From: Actinomadura violacea
GTDB taxonomy: Bacteria; Actinomycetota; Actinomycetes; Streptosporangiales; Streptosporangiaceae
Direction of reading: 5' to 3'
Assembly: GCF_017573465.1 (NCBI RefSeq)
Contig: NZ_JAGEPF010000015.1
Location: forward strand, 62,001 to 126,000
Length of the DNA: 64,000 bases
Below, piece by piece: positions 7,918 through 17,022 of the stretch. How positions within the stretch are numbered: the first letter of the stretch is position 1; every line of letters begins with the position of its first letter. The notes beneath the pieces were generated by a model. It saw only the letters and a list, made by a program, of their open reading frames with translations. It was not told the DNA's origin and did not search any database. Made by a program: the position numbers and the translations under genes.

Positions 7918-8487
7918 TCAGGTGAATGAGAAGTGGGCTGCGGCTTCGGCGGCCGTAACCCCTTGAGAGCGGCCGGGGACGTCGTGGACGGCGTTCGCGC
8001 CCTCGGCGCGCAGCTGGTCGGCCCCGCCGTGGCGGGCCATGACCGCGGCGTAGGCGCGGACGTCCGCGGTGGTGATGTCAGTACGGTCCCGGCCGGCGTG
8101 CTGTTGGAGGAGGGTGCCGAGGTCCGGGGCGAATCGCAGCATGGTCACCGGGGCGTCGAAGCGCCTGGCGATGGCGATGAGGCGGGCGCGTGCCTGGGGG
8201 GCGACGTTCGTGGACTCGGCGATCGCCGTTCGTCCGGCGGCGAGCCGGGCGACGATCCTGCTGTCGCGTTCCTCGAAGATCCGTGCGTCGGCCGCGTCGG
8301 AGTCCGCGTCGGCCGGTGAGGTGCCGAGGAGTTCCGCGCGGATCTCGTCGCTGGAGACCACGGCGCCCTCGTCGATCTGCCCGTGCGCGAGCAGCGCCCG
8401 CACGAAGCCGGTCTTGCCGGAAGCCGGCGGGCCGACGAGGAGCACGAGTCCCGCGGGCACGTGGGCTGGCCCGGAGTTCTTCGGCAC
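7918..8487 (-). CDS. P-loop ATP-binding protein, polynucleotide-kinase-like
   Basis: Predicted P-loop kinase of the AAA_33/T4-polynucleotide-kinase-like group, 189 residues. Walker A is GPPASGKT (19-26). The motif SSDEIRAELLG resembles the acceptor-site DxxR region of 5-prime-OH polynucleotide kinases. IAESTNVAPQARARLI is the lid/Walker-B-like segment, followed by a TxRxxDRTD-type arginine region. Substrate could be nucleic acid 5-prime ends or a small molecule; zeta-toxin-like proteins share the fold but no antitoxin is adjacent. The start is GTG. It stands alone between a convergent and a divergent neighbour. Confidence 0.75.
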   Translation of the reverse strand: MPKNSGPAHVPAGLVLLVGPPASGKTGFVRALLAHGQIDEGAVVSSDEIRAELLGTSPADADSDAADARIFEERDSRIVARLAAGRTAIAESTNVAPQARARLIAIARRFDAPVTMLRFAPDLGTLLQQHAGRDRTDITTADVRAYAAVMARHGGADQLRAEGANAVHDVPGRSQGVTAAEAAAHFSFT

Positions 8488-8567
8488 CGCCCCATTCTGC
8501 CGCCTCTGACCGGCCCTCGACCACGATCATGGAGCCGGGCGGGAACGTGGCGGGGAGCACACGCTCT

Positions 8568-8607
8568 CCATATATTTCACGAGTAAATTACTTGTTAAGC
8601 TTTAGGG
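8568..8607 (+). promoter_or_regulatory. AT-rich promoter/operator region of the FUSC gene
   Basis: About 40 bp directly before the FUSC start is strikingly AT-rich against a background of about 75% GC. It includes AGTAAATTACT (8582-8592, a palindrome with 5-bp arms) and a TTAAGCTTTA stretch that reaches the start codon. A MarR-family gene is cotranscribed just downstream, and MarR proteins bind AT-rich palindromes, so autoregulation of exporter plus regulator is likely. The exact operator is not resolved. Confidence 0.5.
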
Positions 8608-10281
8608 GTGAGCGAAGAGAGCATCGGCGCCCCGGTCGTCCGGATCCGGCCGCTTCCGCTGCGCGGCGTCCTGAAGGTCGGCAAGGCGGCCGACATCTGG
8701 CACAAGGCCGCGCTGAGCGCGCCCATCGCGTTCGGCGTGCCGGCGCTGGTCCTGCTGGCGCTCGGCCGCCTCGACCTCGCGCTCTACGCCTCCGCCGGGT
8801 CGCTGTGCGCGCTCTACGCACACGGCGAGCCGTACGCCTCCCGCGCCCGCTTCATGGCGGTGATGGTGCTCGGCATGGTCGCTAGCGTCGGGATCGCCCT
8901 GGTCACCGCGGCCTCGACCGACTCCGCGGCGATCCGCGTCGCGGTCGCCGCGCTGCTCGCCGCCGCGCACAAGGCGCTCTGCGACGCGGCGCGCACCGGG
9001 CCGCCCGGCGGCCTCATCCTCACCTTCGTCGCGGCGAGCTGCCTGTTCGTCCCGGACGCGCGGCTCTCCGACGTCCCGTTCCACCTGGCGCTCGGCCTCG
9101 CAGGCGGCGCGGTCGCCTGGCTCGTCGTCATGGCGCCCGGCCTCGTCCGGCCCGACGGCCCCGAGCGCACGGCGGTGGCCCGCGCACTGGAGGCGGCGTC
9201 CCGGCTCGCCGGCGCGGAGCCGGACGGCGCCGCGCGGGCCCGCCACGACGCGGCCGCCGCGATCAACGCCGCCTGGCACACGCTGCTGCGGTCCGGCGCC
9301 CGGACCGCGGGCCGCGCCGCGGACCGGCGGCGCCTCGAACGCCTCCTCGTGCACGCGGGGACCGTCGTCGCCGGCACCCCGGACGACCCGGACCGGCTCA
9401 CCGGCTGGGCCGCGGACCTGCGCCGCAACCGGCCCGTGCCGGACGCGCCCGGCCGTCCCGGCGAGGACGGCGAGCTCGCCGGGATCGCCGCCGACCGGGC
9501 CGCCGCCGCGCCGCGCGGCGTCCGCGGCGTGCTCGGGGCACTGCGGCCGGGGTCGCCGCTGCTGCCCGTCGCGGCCCGCGTCGCCGTCGGCGCCGCGCTC
9601 GCCGGCTGGGCGTCGATGGCGCTCGGCGTCGGCCGCCCGTACTGGGCGGTCGTGACCGCCGCCGCCGTCTTCCAGGCCAACATCACCCTCAGCTGGAGCC
9701 GCGGCCTGCAGCGGGCCTTCGGCAACCTGGCCGGGCTCGCGCTGTTCACCGCGCTGCTCCCGGTGACCCGCGCGGGCGGTCTCGCGCTGGTCGCCGCGGT
9801 GATGGGCCTGCAGTTCTGCACCGAGGCGACGATGGCCCGCAACTACTGGCTGGGCAGCGTGTTCGTGACGCCGATGGCGCTGCTGATGGTCGAGCTGGCC
9901 GCGCTCCAGCCCGCCGGGCGGCTGGCGGCCGAGCGCTGGCTGGACACCTGTGTCGGCGTCGCGGCCGGGCTGCTGAGCTGCGCCCTCGTCACCAACCGCC
10001 GTGCCGGCGGGCGGGTCGGCGCCGCCCTCGACCGCCTCGACGCCGCCACGGCCGCCGCCCGCACCATCGGCGCCGGCGCCCCGGACCCGGCGCGGGCCGC
10101 GCGGGCCCGCGAGCGCCTGGCGTCCGCGCTGGTGGACGTGCGCGACGCCGCCGACGTCGCGTCCGGTGAATGGTGGCAGGGCGCGCTGCCCGCCGAACGG
10201 GTCGAACGCGCCGAACGGGAGGGGCACCGGGCGCTCGCCGGGCTCGCCCCCGGACGCGTCCCCGCGTCCCGGGCGGCCTGA
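8608..10281 (+). CDS. FUSC family membrane transporter
   Basis: Integral membrane protein of 557 residues in the FUSC/aromatic-acid exporter superfamily. It has two hydrophobic bundles: residues about 30-190 (SAPIAFGVPALVLLALG, MAVMVLGMVASVGIALV) and about 325-470 (VAARVAVGAALAGWASMALG, GRPYWAVVTAAAVFQANITL, GLALFTALLPV). A soluble, Arg/Ala-rich middle segment and a C-terminal helical tail separate and follow them. The second bundle carries the YWAVVTAAAVFQ signature of the family. Known members export aromatic acids or antimicrobials. The GTG start directly follows AGGG. It is 44 bp upstream of a MarR gene, which probably controls it. Confidence 0.83.
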   Translation: MSEESIGAPVVRIRPLPLRGVLKVGKAADIWHKAALSAPIAFGVPALVLLALGRLDLALYASAGSLCALYAHGEPYASRARFMAVMVLGMVASVGIALVTAASTDSAAIRVAVAALLAAAHKALCDAARTGPPGGLILTFVAASCLFVPDARLSDVPFHLALGLAGGAVAWLVVMAPGLVRPDGPERTAVARALEAASRLAGAEPDGAARARHDAAAAINAAWHTLLRSGARTAGRAADRRRLERLLVHAGTVVAGTPDDPDRLTGWAADLRRNRPVPDAPGRPGEDGELAGIAADRAAAAPRGVRGVLGALRPGSPLLPVAARVAVGAALAGWASMALGVGRPYWAVVTAAAVFQANITLSWSRGLQRAFGNLAGLALFTALLPVTRAGGLALVAAVMGLQFCTEATMARNYWLGSVFVTPMALLMVELAALQPAGRLAAERWLDTCVGVAAGLLSCALVTNRRAGGRVGAALDRLDAATAAARTIGAGAPDPARAARARERLASALVDVRDAADVASGEWWQGALPAERVERAEREGHRALAGLAPGRVPASRAA

Positions 10282-10325
10282 CGGGCGTACGATCACCCGG
10301 ACGGCACGCGGAGGGGGAGCCGGGC

Positions 10326-10829
10326 GTGGAGGACGTGGTCGCCGAGGTGGTCCGCCAGTGGCGGGCCGTCGATCCCGGGCTGGACACCTCCCCGCTGGAG
10401 GTGATCGGGCGGATCACCCGCTGCGCCGCGCTGCTGCAGCAGGCCCAGGAGGGCCCGCTCGGCCGGGAGGGGCTCGTCCGGCCGGAGTTCGACGTGCTCA
10501 CCGCGCTGCGCCGGCTCGGCCCCGGCGTCACCCCGACCCGGCTCGCCCGCGAGACGTTCTCCTCCGGCGCCGCGGTCACCAAGCGGGTCCGCCGGCTGCA
10601 GGAGCGCGGCCTGGTCGAGCGGCGCCCCGACGAGCGGGACCGGCGCGTCCAGCACCTGGCGCTCACCGCGGACGGGCGCGCGCTGATCGACCGGATCATG
10701 CCCGACCAGGTGGCATACGAGTCCGCGCTGCTGTCGGGGATGCCCGCGGAGCGCCGCGACGAGCTGGCGGGCGCGCTCGCCGAGCTGCTCGTCGTCCTGG
10801 AGGGAAGGCTGGGCGGGCTGATCGGATAG
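10326..10829 (+). CDS. MarR family transcriptional regulator
   Basis: Winged-helix regulator of 167 residues. The MarR core is visible: PEFDVLTALRRLGPGVTPTRLA, the recognition helix SSGAAVTKRVRRLQERGLVERR, then the wing DERDRRVQHLALTADG. The GTG at 10326 follows GGAGGGGGAG; the open frame extends upstream but overlaps the FUSC gene and is not used. As the second gene after the FUSC exporter it is probably its substrate-responsive repressor. Ligand is likely a phenolic or aromatic compound by family precedent (inference). Confidence 0.85.
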   Translation: MEDVVAEVVRQWRAVDPGLDTSPLEVIGRITRCAALLQQAQEGPLGREGLVRPEFDVLTALRRLGPGVTPTRLARETFSSGAAVTKRVRRLQERGLVERRPDERDRRVQHLALTADGRALIDRIMPDQVAYESALLSGMPAERRDELAGALAELLVVLEGRLGGLIG

Positions 10830-10933
10830 CACGGCGCACCTGCGCGGGGTGACCCTCCGAACAGGGGTGTCTGCGATACGTTCGGGGGACCCCGCGCGAG
10901 ACCCCCAGCCCGTACGCGCCGCCCGGAGGAACG

Positions 10934-11707
10934 ATGCCCGTCCTCGACCAGCTCCTCGCCGCCCTCGCCGGCGGCTCGGTGGAGATCGTCGATCTCACCG
11001 CGCCGCTGTCGGACCGGACGCCGATCCTGCGGCTGCCCGAGCCGTTCGCGAACACGGTCCCCTTCTCGCTGCGCGAGATCAGCCGGTACGACGACCGCGG
11101 CCCCGCCTGGTACTGGAACGACATCACGACCGGCGAGCATGTCGGCACCCACTTCGACGCGCCCGTGCACTGGGCGACCGGCCGCGACGGCGAGGACGTC
11201 GCGCAGGTCCCGGCGGGGCGGCTCGTCGCCCCCGCGGTCGTGCTCGACGCCTCGGAGCACGCCGCCGCCGACCCCGACTTCCTGCTGGAGATCGAGCATG
11301 TCCGCGCGTGGGAGGAGGCGCACGGCCCGCTGCCCGACGGCGGCTGGCTGCTGTACCGGACGGGCTGGGACGCGCGCTCCGCCGACGCGGAGGCGTTCCT
11401 GAACGCCGACGAGAACGGCTCGCACGCGCCGGGCATCTCGCCGGAGTGCGCCCGCTGGCTGGCGGAGGAGACGCCGCTGCTCGGGCTCGGCGTGGAGACG
11501 GTCGGCACCGACGCGGGCGGCGCGCACGCCTTCGACCCGCCGTTCCCCTGCCACTCCTACTTCCTCGGCGCGGGCAAGTACGGCCTCACCCAGCTGCAGA
11601 ACCTGTCCCGGCTGCCGGCCCGCGGCGCGGTGCTGGTCGCGGCGCCGCTGCCGATCGTCGGCGGCTCCGGCAGCCCCGCGCGGGTGCTGGCCCTGGTCGA
11701 GCGATGA
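10934..11707 (+). CDS. Cyclase family metal-dependent hydrolase
   Basis: Protein of 257 residues of the cyclase/kynurenine-formamidase family (PF04199-type). The metal-binding signature HVGTHFDAPVH is intact, and a later acid-rich GVETVGTDAGG plus CHSYFL complete the usual site. Known members hydrolyse formylkynurenine, isatin or cyclic amides/lactones. ATG at 10934 follows CGGAGGAACG. Its stop overlaps the ATG of the ThDP-dependent enzyme gene by 4 bp, so the two act together. No tryptophan pathway genes are nearby, so kynurenine formamidase is not assumed. Confidence 0.85.
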   Translation: MPVLDQLLAALAGGSVEIVDLTAPLSDRTPILRLPEPFANTVPFSLREISRYDDRGPAWYWNDITTGEHVGTHFDAPVHWATGRDGEDVAQVPAGRLVAPAVVLDASEHAAADPDFLLEIEHVRAWEEAHGPLPDGGWLLYRTGWDARSADAEAFLNADENGSHAPGISPECARWLAEETPLLGLGVETVGTDAGGAHAFDPPFPCHSYFLGAGKYGLTQLQNLSRLPARGAVLVAAPLPIVGGSGSPARVLALVER

Positions 11708-13401
11708 TCGTCGCGGAGGCCGTGGGGGAGGCCCTCGCCCGGCTCGGTGCCGGCACCGTGTTCGGCGTCGTCGGCAGCGGCAACTTCCACGTCACCAACG
11801 CGCTGGCCGCGCACGGCGCCCGGTTCGTCGCCGCCCGCACCGAGGGCGGCGCCGCGACGATGGCGGACGCGTACGCGCGGGTGAGCGGCGGGCTCGGGGT
11901 GGTGTCGGTGCACCAGGGGCCGGGCCTCACCAACGCCGTCACCGGCATCGCCGAGGCCGCCAAGAGCCGTACGCCGCTGCTGGTGCTGGCCGGCGAGGTG
12001 GCCGCGTCGGCGGTCCGCTCGAACTTCCGGATCGACCAGGCCGCGCTGGCGGCGTCCGTCGGCGCCGTCCCGGAGCGGGTGCACTCGCCGCAGACCGCGC
12101 TCGCCGACGTGGCGCGCGCCTGCCGGACCGCGGTCGCCGAGCGCCGCACGGTGCTGCTCGGGCTGCCCCTGGACGTGCAGGGCGCCGAGCTGCCCGCCGC
12201 CGACGCGCGGGGCGGGACGCGCGCCGGGTACCGGCCCCGCGCGGTGCGGGTGCCGCCGCTGCCGGTGCCGCCGCCGGGCGCCGTCGCCCGGCTCGCCGAC
12301 GCGCTGCAGGCCGCCGAGCGCCCGGTCTTCATCGCCGGCCGGGGCGCGCGCCTGGCCGGCGCCGGCCGCGACCTCGCCGACCTCGCCGCGCGGTGCGGCG
12401 CGCTCGTCGCCACCTCCGCGGTCGCGCGCGGCCTGTTCGCCGGCGACCCGTTCGGCCTGGACGTCAGCGGCGGCTTCGCCACCCCCGCGGCGGCCGAGCT
12501 GATCGCCGGCGCGGACCTGGTCGTCGGGTGGGGCTGCTCGCTGACCATGTGGACGACCCGGCACGGCGCGCTCGTCGGCCGCGCCGCCACGGTCGTGCAG
12601 GTCGACGTGGAGGCCCGGGCGCTCGGCGCGCACCACCGGGTCGACCTCGGCCTCATCGGCGACGTCGCGGAGACCGCGCGGGCCGCGGCCGCCGAGCTGG
12701 ACGCGCGCGGGCACTCCGCCACCGGGTACCGCACGCAGGACGTCGCCGCCCGCATCGCCCGCGAGGGCCGCTGGCAGGACATCCCCTACGAGGAGGACAA
12801 GGAGCACGACCAGCACCCGGACGGCGGCCCCCGCGTCGACCCGCGCACGCTGACGATCGCGCTGGACGGGATGCTGCCGCGCGAGCGCACCGTCGCCGTC
12901 GACTCCGGCAACTTCATGGGGTACCCGGCGATGTTCCTGGACGTCCCCGACGCCGACGGCCTGGTGTTCACGCAGGCGTTCCAGTCGATCGGGCTGGGCC
13001 TGGCGACGGCGATCGGCGCGGCCGTCGCCCGCCCGGACCGGCTGACCGTGGCGGCGCTCGGCGACGGCGGCGCGCTGATGGCCGCCGCCGAGCTGGAGAC
13101 CGCGGTCCGGCTCGGCCTCGGCCTGCTGGTGGTCGTCTACGACGACGAGGCGTACGGCGCGGAGGTCCACCATTTCGGGCCGTCCGGCCATCCGCTCGGC
13201 ACCGTCACGTTCCCGCCCGCCGACGTGGCCGCGATCGGCCGCGGCTTCGGCTGCGCGGCGGTGACGGTCCGGCGGCCGGGCGACCTCGCGCCCGTGGCCG
13301 ATTGGCTGGCCGGCCCCCGCGACCGGCCGATGCTCGTGCACGCGAAGATCGCGCGAGGGCGGCCGTCCTGGTGGCTGGCGGAGGCGTTCCGGGGGCACTG
13401 A
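11704..13401 (+). CDS. Thiamine-diphosphate-dependent enzyme, acetolactate-synthase-like
   Basis: ThDP enzyme of 565 residues with the three-domain layout of acetolactate synthase/benzoylformate decarboxylase: an N-terminal PYR domain with catalytic Glu47 in ARTEGGAATMADAYAR, a central domain (PVFIAGRGARLAG), and a C-terminal PP domain with the ThDP motif starting GDGGALMAAAELE (GDG 453-455). The second Asn of the classic motif appears as YDDEAYGAE. Expected reaction: decarboxylation or carboligation of a 2-oxoacid. The usual regulatory subunit gene of biosynthetic ALS is absent, so a catabolic role is likelier. The start ATG overlaps the cyclase stop (ATGA). Confidence 0.86.
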   Translation: MIVAEAVGEALARLGAGTVFGVVGSGNFHVTNALAAHGARFVAARTEGGAATMADAYARVSGGLGVVSVHQGPGLTNAVTGIAEAAKSRTPLLVLAGEVAASAVRSNFRIDQAALAASVGAVPERVHSPQTALADVARACRTAVAERRTVLLGLPLDVQGAELPAADARGGTRAGYRPRAVRVPPLPVPPPGAVARLADALQAAERPVFIAGRGARLAGAGRDLADLAARCGALVATSAVARGLFAGDPFGLDVSGGFATPAAAELIAGADLVVGWGCSLTMWTTRHGALVGRAATVVQVDVEARALGAHHRVDLGLIGDVAETARAAAAELDARGHSATGYRTQDVAARIAREGRWQDIPYEEDKEHDQHPDGGPRVDPRTLTIALDGMLPRERTVAVDSGNFMGYPAMFLDVPDADGLVFTQAFQSIGLGLATAIGAAVARPDRLTVAALGDGGALMAAAELETAVRLGLGLLVVVYDDEAYGAEVHHFGPSGHPLGTVTFPPADVAAIGRGFGCAAVTVRRPGDLAPVADWLAGPRDRPMLVHAKIARGRPSWWLAEAFRGH

Positions 13402-13493
13402 CCGGTACCGGTTCGTGTAGGGCCCGCCGACCGGGGAAGGAACGCGGACAGTGATCATCTGCTGTGCCGTGCGTCACGCCCCGAGGAGGAGAG

Positions 13494-14342
13494 ATGGCCG
13501 CACCGCCGCGAGCACGAAGGCTCCCGGACGTCGTCGTGGAGATGTCCGCGGAGTTCGCCGGGACGCTGATCCTCATCCTGTTCGGGGTGGGGGTCGTCGC
13601 GCAGGCCATCGCGGGCAGCGGTCTCGGCGCTCCGCAGAGCCTCGGCGGCCACGACGCCATCACCTGGGCGTGGGGCTGGGGCGTGACGCTCGGCGTCTAC
13701 GTCTCGGCGCGGCTGAGCGGCGGCCACATCAACCCGGCGGTGACGGTCGCGCTGGCGGTCTTCAAGGGCTTCCCGTGGCGGAAGGTGCTCCCGTTCATCT
13801 TCGCCCAGACGCTCGGCGCGTTCATCGCGGCGCTGATCGTCCGGTGGGACTACAGCGAGATCCTGGACAAGTTCGACCCCGGGCACACCACCAAGACGCA
13901 GTTCGTGTTCTCCACCATGCCGGGCAACGGGTCGCTGCCGGTGCACACCTGGGGCGCGTTCCGCGACCAGATCATCGGCACCGCGATCCTGCTGTTCCTG
14001 GTCCTGGCGCTGACCGACGCGCGCAACTCGCCGCCGCTGGCGAACATGGCGCCGCTCATCATCGGGCTGGTCGTGGTCGCGATCGGCATGGCGTTCGGCT
14101 CGGACGCGGGGTACGCGATCAACCCGGCGCGCGACTTCGGGCCGCGGCTCGCCCAGTTCATCACCGGGTACGACAACGCCTGGCGAGATCAGTACGGGCA
14201 CTTCTACTTCTGGGTGCCGATCGTCGCGCCGATCATCGGCGGCGTGCTGGGCGCCGGCCTGTACATCCTGTTCATCGGCCGGCACATTCCCGAGGAGGGG
14301 CCCGGGGGCACCGAGCCGAGGCCCGAGTACGACGTCGAGTGA
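13494..14342 (+). CDS. glpF: MIP family glycerol facilitator/aquaporin
   Basis: Inner-membrane channel for glycerol (and water) of the major intrinsic protein family, 282 residues with six hydrophobic helices. Both half-helix motifs are present: GGHINPAVTV (NPA at 80-82) and AINPARDFGPRL in the second half. The Asp after NPAR is typical of glycerol-conducting members. The ATG at 13494 is preceded by GAGGAGGAGAG; the frame is open 30 bp further upstream but lacks such a site. glpK follows after 81 bp, a normal glpFK uptake-and-phosphorylation operon. Confidence 0.93.
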   Translation: MAAPPRARRLPDVVVEMSAEFAGTLILILFGVGVVAQAIAGSGLGAPQSLGGHDAITWAWGWGVTLGVYVSARLSGGHINPAVTVALAVFKGFPWRKVLPFIFAQTLGAFIAALIVRWDYSEILDKFDPGHTTKTQFVFSTMPGNGSLPVHTWGAFRDQIIGTAILLFLVLALTDARNSPPLANMAPLIIGLVVVAIGMAFGSDAGYAINPARDFGPRLAQFITGYDNAWRDQYGHFYFWVPIVAPIIGGVLGAGLYILFIGRHIPEEGPGGTEPRPEYDVE

Positions 14343-14423
14343 CGGCGCCGCGCCACCGGCCCCGCGCCACCAGACGCCGCACCACCAGGCACCGCACGTC
14401 CCCGCGCAGAAAGGCAGAGCCGC

Positions 14424-15941
14424 ATGGCCGACTTCGTCGGCGCCCTCGACCAGGGCACCACCAGCACCCGGTTCATGATCTTCGACCACGGCGGCAACGA
14501 GATCGCCCGCCACCAGCTCGAGCACGAGCAGATCCTGCCGCGGGCGGGGTGGGTCGAGCACAACCCGACCGAGATCTGGGAGCGCACCCGCGCGGTCGTG
14601 CAGACGACCCTGAACAAGGCCAACCTGCACCACGACGACCTGGCCGCGTTCGGCATCACCAACCAGCGCGAGACGACGCTGGTGTGGAACCGCCGCACCG
14701 GCCGCCCGTACTACAACGCGATCGTCTGGCAGGACACCCGCACCGACCGCATCGCCTCCGCGCTCGAGCGCGACGGCCGCGGCAAGACGATCCGGCACCG
14801 CGCGGGGCTGCCGCCCGCGACGTACTTCTCCGCTGGCAAGGTCCAGTGGATCATGGAGAACGTCGACGGGGTGCGGGAGGCCGCGGAGAGCGGCGATGCC
14901 GTCTTCGGCAACATGGACACCTGGGTGCTGTGGAACCTGACCGGCGGGACGGACGGCGGCGTGCACGTCACCGACGTCACCAACGCCAGCCGCACCATGC
15001 TGATGGACCTGGAGACCCTCGACTGGGACGAGGAGCTGCTGTCGTTCTTCGGCATCCCGCGCTCGATGCTGCCGGAGATCAAGCCGTCCTCGGCGCCCGA
15101 CCCGTACGGCGTGACCCGCGCGGACGGCCCGCTCGGCGGCGAGGTGCCGCTGACCGGCATCCTCGGCGACCAGCAGGCGGCGACGGTCGGGCAGGTGTGC
15201 TTCTCGCCCGGCGAGGCCAAGAACACCTACGGCACCGGCAACTTCCTGCTGCTCAACACCGGTGAGGAGCTCGTCCGGTCCAAGGCGGGGATGCTCACGA
15301 CGGTCTGCTACAAGTTCGGCGACCATCCGCAGGTGTACGCGCTGGAGGGCTCGATCGCGGTGACGGGGTCGGCGGTGCAGTGGCTGCGCGACCAGCTCGG
15401 CATCATCTCCGGCGCCGCGCAGAGCGAGAACCTGGCCCGGCAGGTCGAGGACAACGGCGGCGTGTACTTCGTCCCCGCGTTCTCCGGTCTGTTCGCGCCG
15501 TACTGGCGGTCGGACGCGCGCGGTGCGATCGTCGGGCTGTCACGGTTCAACACCAATGCGCATCTCGCCCGCGCCACGCTGGAGTCCATCTGCTACCAGT
15601 CCAAGGACGTCGTCGAGGCGATGCGCGAGGACTCCGGCGTCTCGCTGGACGTCCTCAAGGTGGACGGCGGCGTGACGGCGAACGAGCTGTGCATGCAGAT
15701 GCAGGCCGACATCCTCGGCGTCCCGGTGTCGCGCCCGGTCGTCGCCGAGACCACCGCCCTCGGCGCCGCCTACGCCGCCGGCCTCGCCGTCGGGTTCTGG
15801 AACACCACCGACGAGCTGCGCCAGAACTGGAACGAGGACAAGCGGTGGCTGCCCACCTGGGGCGAGGAGCAGCGCGAGAAGGGCTACGCCGGGTGGAAGA
15901 AGGCGGTCGAGCGCACCTACGGCTGGGTGGACGTCGACTGA
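14424..15941 (+). CDS. glpK: Glycerol kinase
   Basis: Cytoplasmic FGGY-family kinase converting glycerol and ATP to sn-glycerol 3-phosphate; 505 residues, full length. Diagnostic segments include GALDQGTTSTRFMIFD (N-terminal ATP-phosphate loop), GITNQRETTLVWNR, IVWQDTRT (glycerol site), GILGDQQAATVGQ, and FVPAFSGLFAPYWRSDARG. It traps glycerol entering through the upstream GlpF. No glpD lies beside it. Its last 25 bp overlap the convergent oxidoreductase gene. Confidence 0.97.
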   Translation: MADFVGALDQGTTSTRFMIFDHGGNEIARHQLEHEQILPRAGWVEHNPTEIWERTRAVVQTTLNKANLHHDDLAAFGITNQRETTLVWNRRTGRPYYNAIVWQDTRTDRIASALERDGRGKTIRHRAGLPPATYFSAGKVQWIMENVDGVREAAESGDAVFGNMDTWVLWNLTGGTDGGVHVTDVTNASRTMLMDLETLDWDEELLSFFGIPRSMLPEIKPSSAPDPYGVTRADGPLGGEVPLTGILGDQQAATVGQVCFSPGEAKNTYGTGNFLLLNTGEELVRSKAGMLTTVCYKFGDHPQVYALEGSIAVTGSAVQWLRDQLGIISGAAQSENLARQVEDNGGVYFVPAFSGLFAPYWRSDARGAIVGLSRFNTNAHLARATLESICYQSKDVVEAMREDSGVSLDVLKVDGGVTANELCMQMQADILGVPVSRPVVAETTALGAAYAAGLAVGFWNTTDELRQNWNEDKRWLPTWGEEQREKGYAGWKKAVERTYGWVDVD

Positions 15942-16906
15942 CCGAACTGGGCGCTGATCTCGTCGATCGTGCGCAGGATCGCGATGGTCTCGTCGAGCGG
16001 CATCAGCGGCGACTCGGTGAGGCCGGCGCGCAGGCAGCGCGCGACCTCCTCCGCCTGGTAGGTGTAGCCGTGGCCGTCGATGTCCGCGGTGAGGACCTCG
16101 GGGTCGCCGCCCGTCCGCACCACCGTCATGGAGGCGGGACGGTAGAACGGGGACGCGACGTCGATCCGGCCCCGCGTCCCGACGACGGTGGCGCTGTGCG
16201 GCGAGTCGCCGTGCAGCCCGCAGTGCAGCAGCGCGATCGCGCCGGACTCGTAGCCGAGCAGGATGCCGGTGTTCGCGTCCACGCCGGTCGGCGCGGGTGA
16301 CGCGGTGGCCTGCACGGACGCGGGCGGCCCGAGCAGCGGCCAGGTGAACGACAGCGGGTAGCAGCCGAGGTCGAGCAGCGCGCCGCCGCCCAGCTCCGGC
16401 GACCACAGCCGGTGCCCGGCGTCGAACTCCGCCGCGATGGAGAAGTCGGCGTACACGGCCGTGACGTCACCGATCGCGCCGTCGGCGACCAGGTCGCGCA
16501 GCCGCCGGACGAGCGGGTTGAACCGCGTCCACATCGCCTCCATCGCGAACACGCCGTGCTCGCGGGAGAGCGCCGCGAGCTTCTCGGCCTCGGCGGCGCC
16601 GGTGGTGAACGGCTTCTCCACCAGCACGGCCCGCCCCGCCTCGACGCACAGCCGCGCGGGTTCGAAGTGCATCGGGTGGGGCGTCGCGACGTACACGACG
16701 TCGACGCCGTCGTCGGCGGCGAGTTCGGCGTAGGAGCCGTGCGCCCGGGGGACGCCGTACCGTTCGGCGAACGCGGCGGCGGTGCCGTGCGAGCGCGAGC
16801 CCACGGCGGCGATCTCGTGGCCGGGCAGGCGCAGCACGTCCTCGGCGAACACCGAGGCGATGCCGCCCGTCCCGAGGATCCCCCAGCGCAGCGATGGTTC
16901 GGTCAT
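15917..16906 (-). CDS. Gfo/Idh/MocA family NAD(P)-dependent oxidoreductase
   Basis: Dehydrogenase of 329 residues. The N-terminal Rossmann fold has WGILGTGGIASVFAED and the family hallmark EKPF (VLVEKPFTTG); a C-terminal alpha/beta domain follows with LGGGALLDLGCYPLSF. Members oxidise or reduce sugars, inositols and dihydrodiols. The YVATPHPMHFEPAR pattern resembles dihydrodiol/xylose dehydrogenase-type members, but the substrate is not determined. The 3' end overlaps glpK on the opposite strand by 25 bp. Confidence 0.87.
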   Translation of the reverse strand: MTEPSLRWGILGTGGIASVFAEDVLRLPGHEIAAVGSRSHGTAAAFAERYGVPRAHGSYAELAADDGVDVVYVATPHPMHFEPARLCVEAGRAVLVEKPFTTGAAEAEKLAALSREHGVFAMEAMWTRFNPLVRRLRDLVADGAIGDVTAVYADFSIAAEFDAGHRLWSPELGGGALLDLGCYPLSFTWPLLGPPASVQATASPAPTGVDANTGILLGYESGAIALLHCGLHGDSPHSATVVGTRGRIDVASPFYRPASMTVVRTGGDPEVLTADIDGHGYTYQAEEVARCLRAGLTESPLMPLDETIAILRTIDEISAQFGQSTSTQP

Positions 16907-17022
16907 GGGCCGATCGTACGGTGTGGCGGTCCTTCGTCCGGCGGCGAAGCTGATCTAGCATCCGCCGGGACAGCGCCGTCACCGGCCGGGCGCTCCCGCC
17001 GGCCAGCCCGAGAGGACCCCGC

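Noticed and set aside
7918..8487. Zeta-type toxin of a toxin-antitoxin system
   Set aside because: No small antitoxin gene is adjacent, and the SSDEIRAELLG motif fits a polynucleotide-kinase-like protein better.
10934..11707. Kynurenine formamidase (kynB) as a firm call
   Set aside because: The fold and metal site agree but no tryptophan-degradation gene is near, and the coupled ThDP enzyme points elsewhere.
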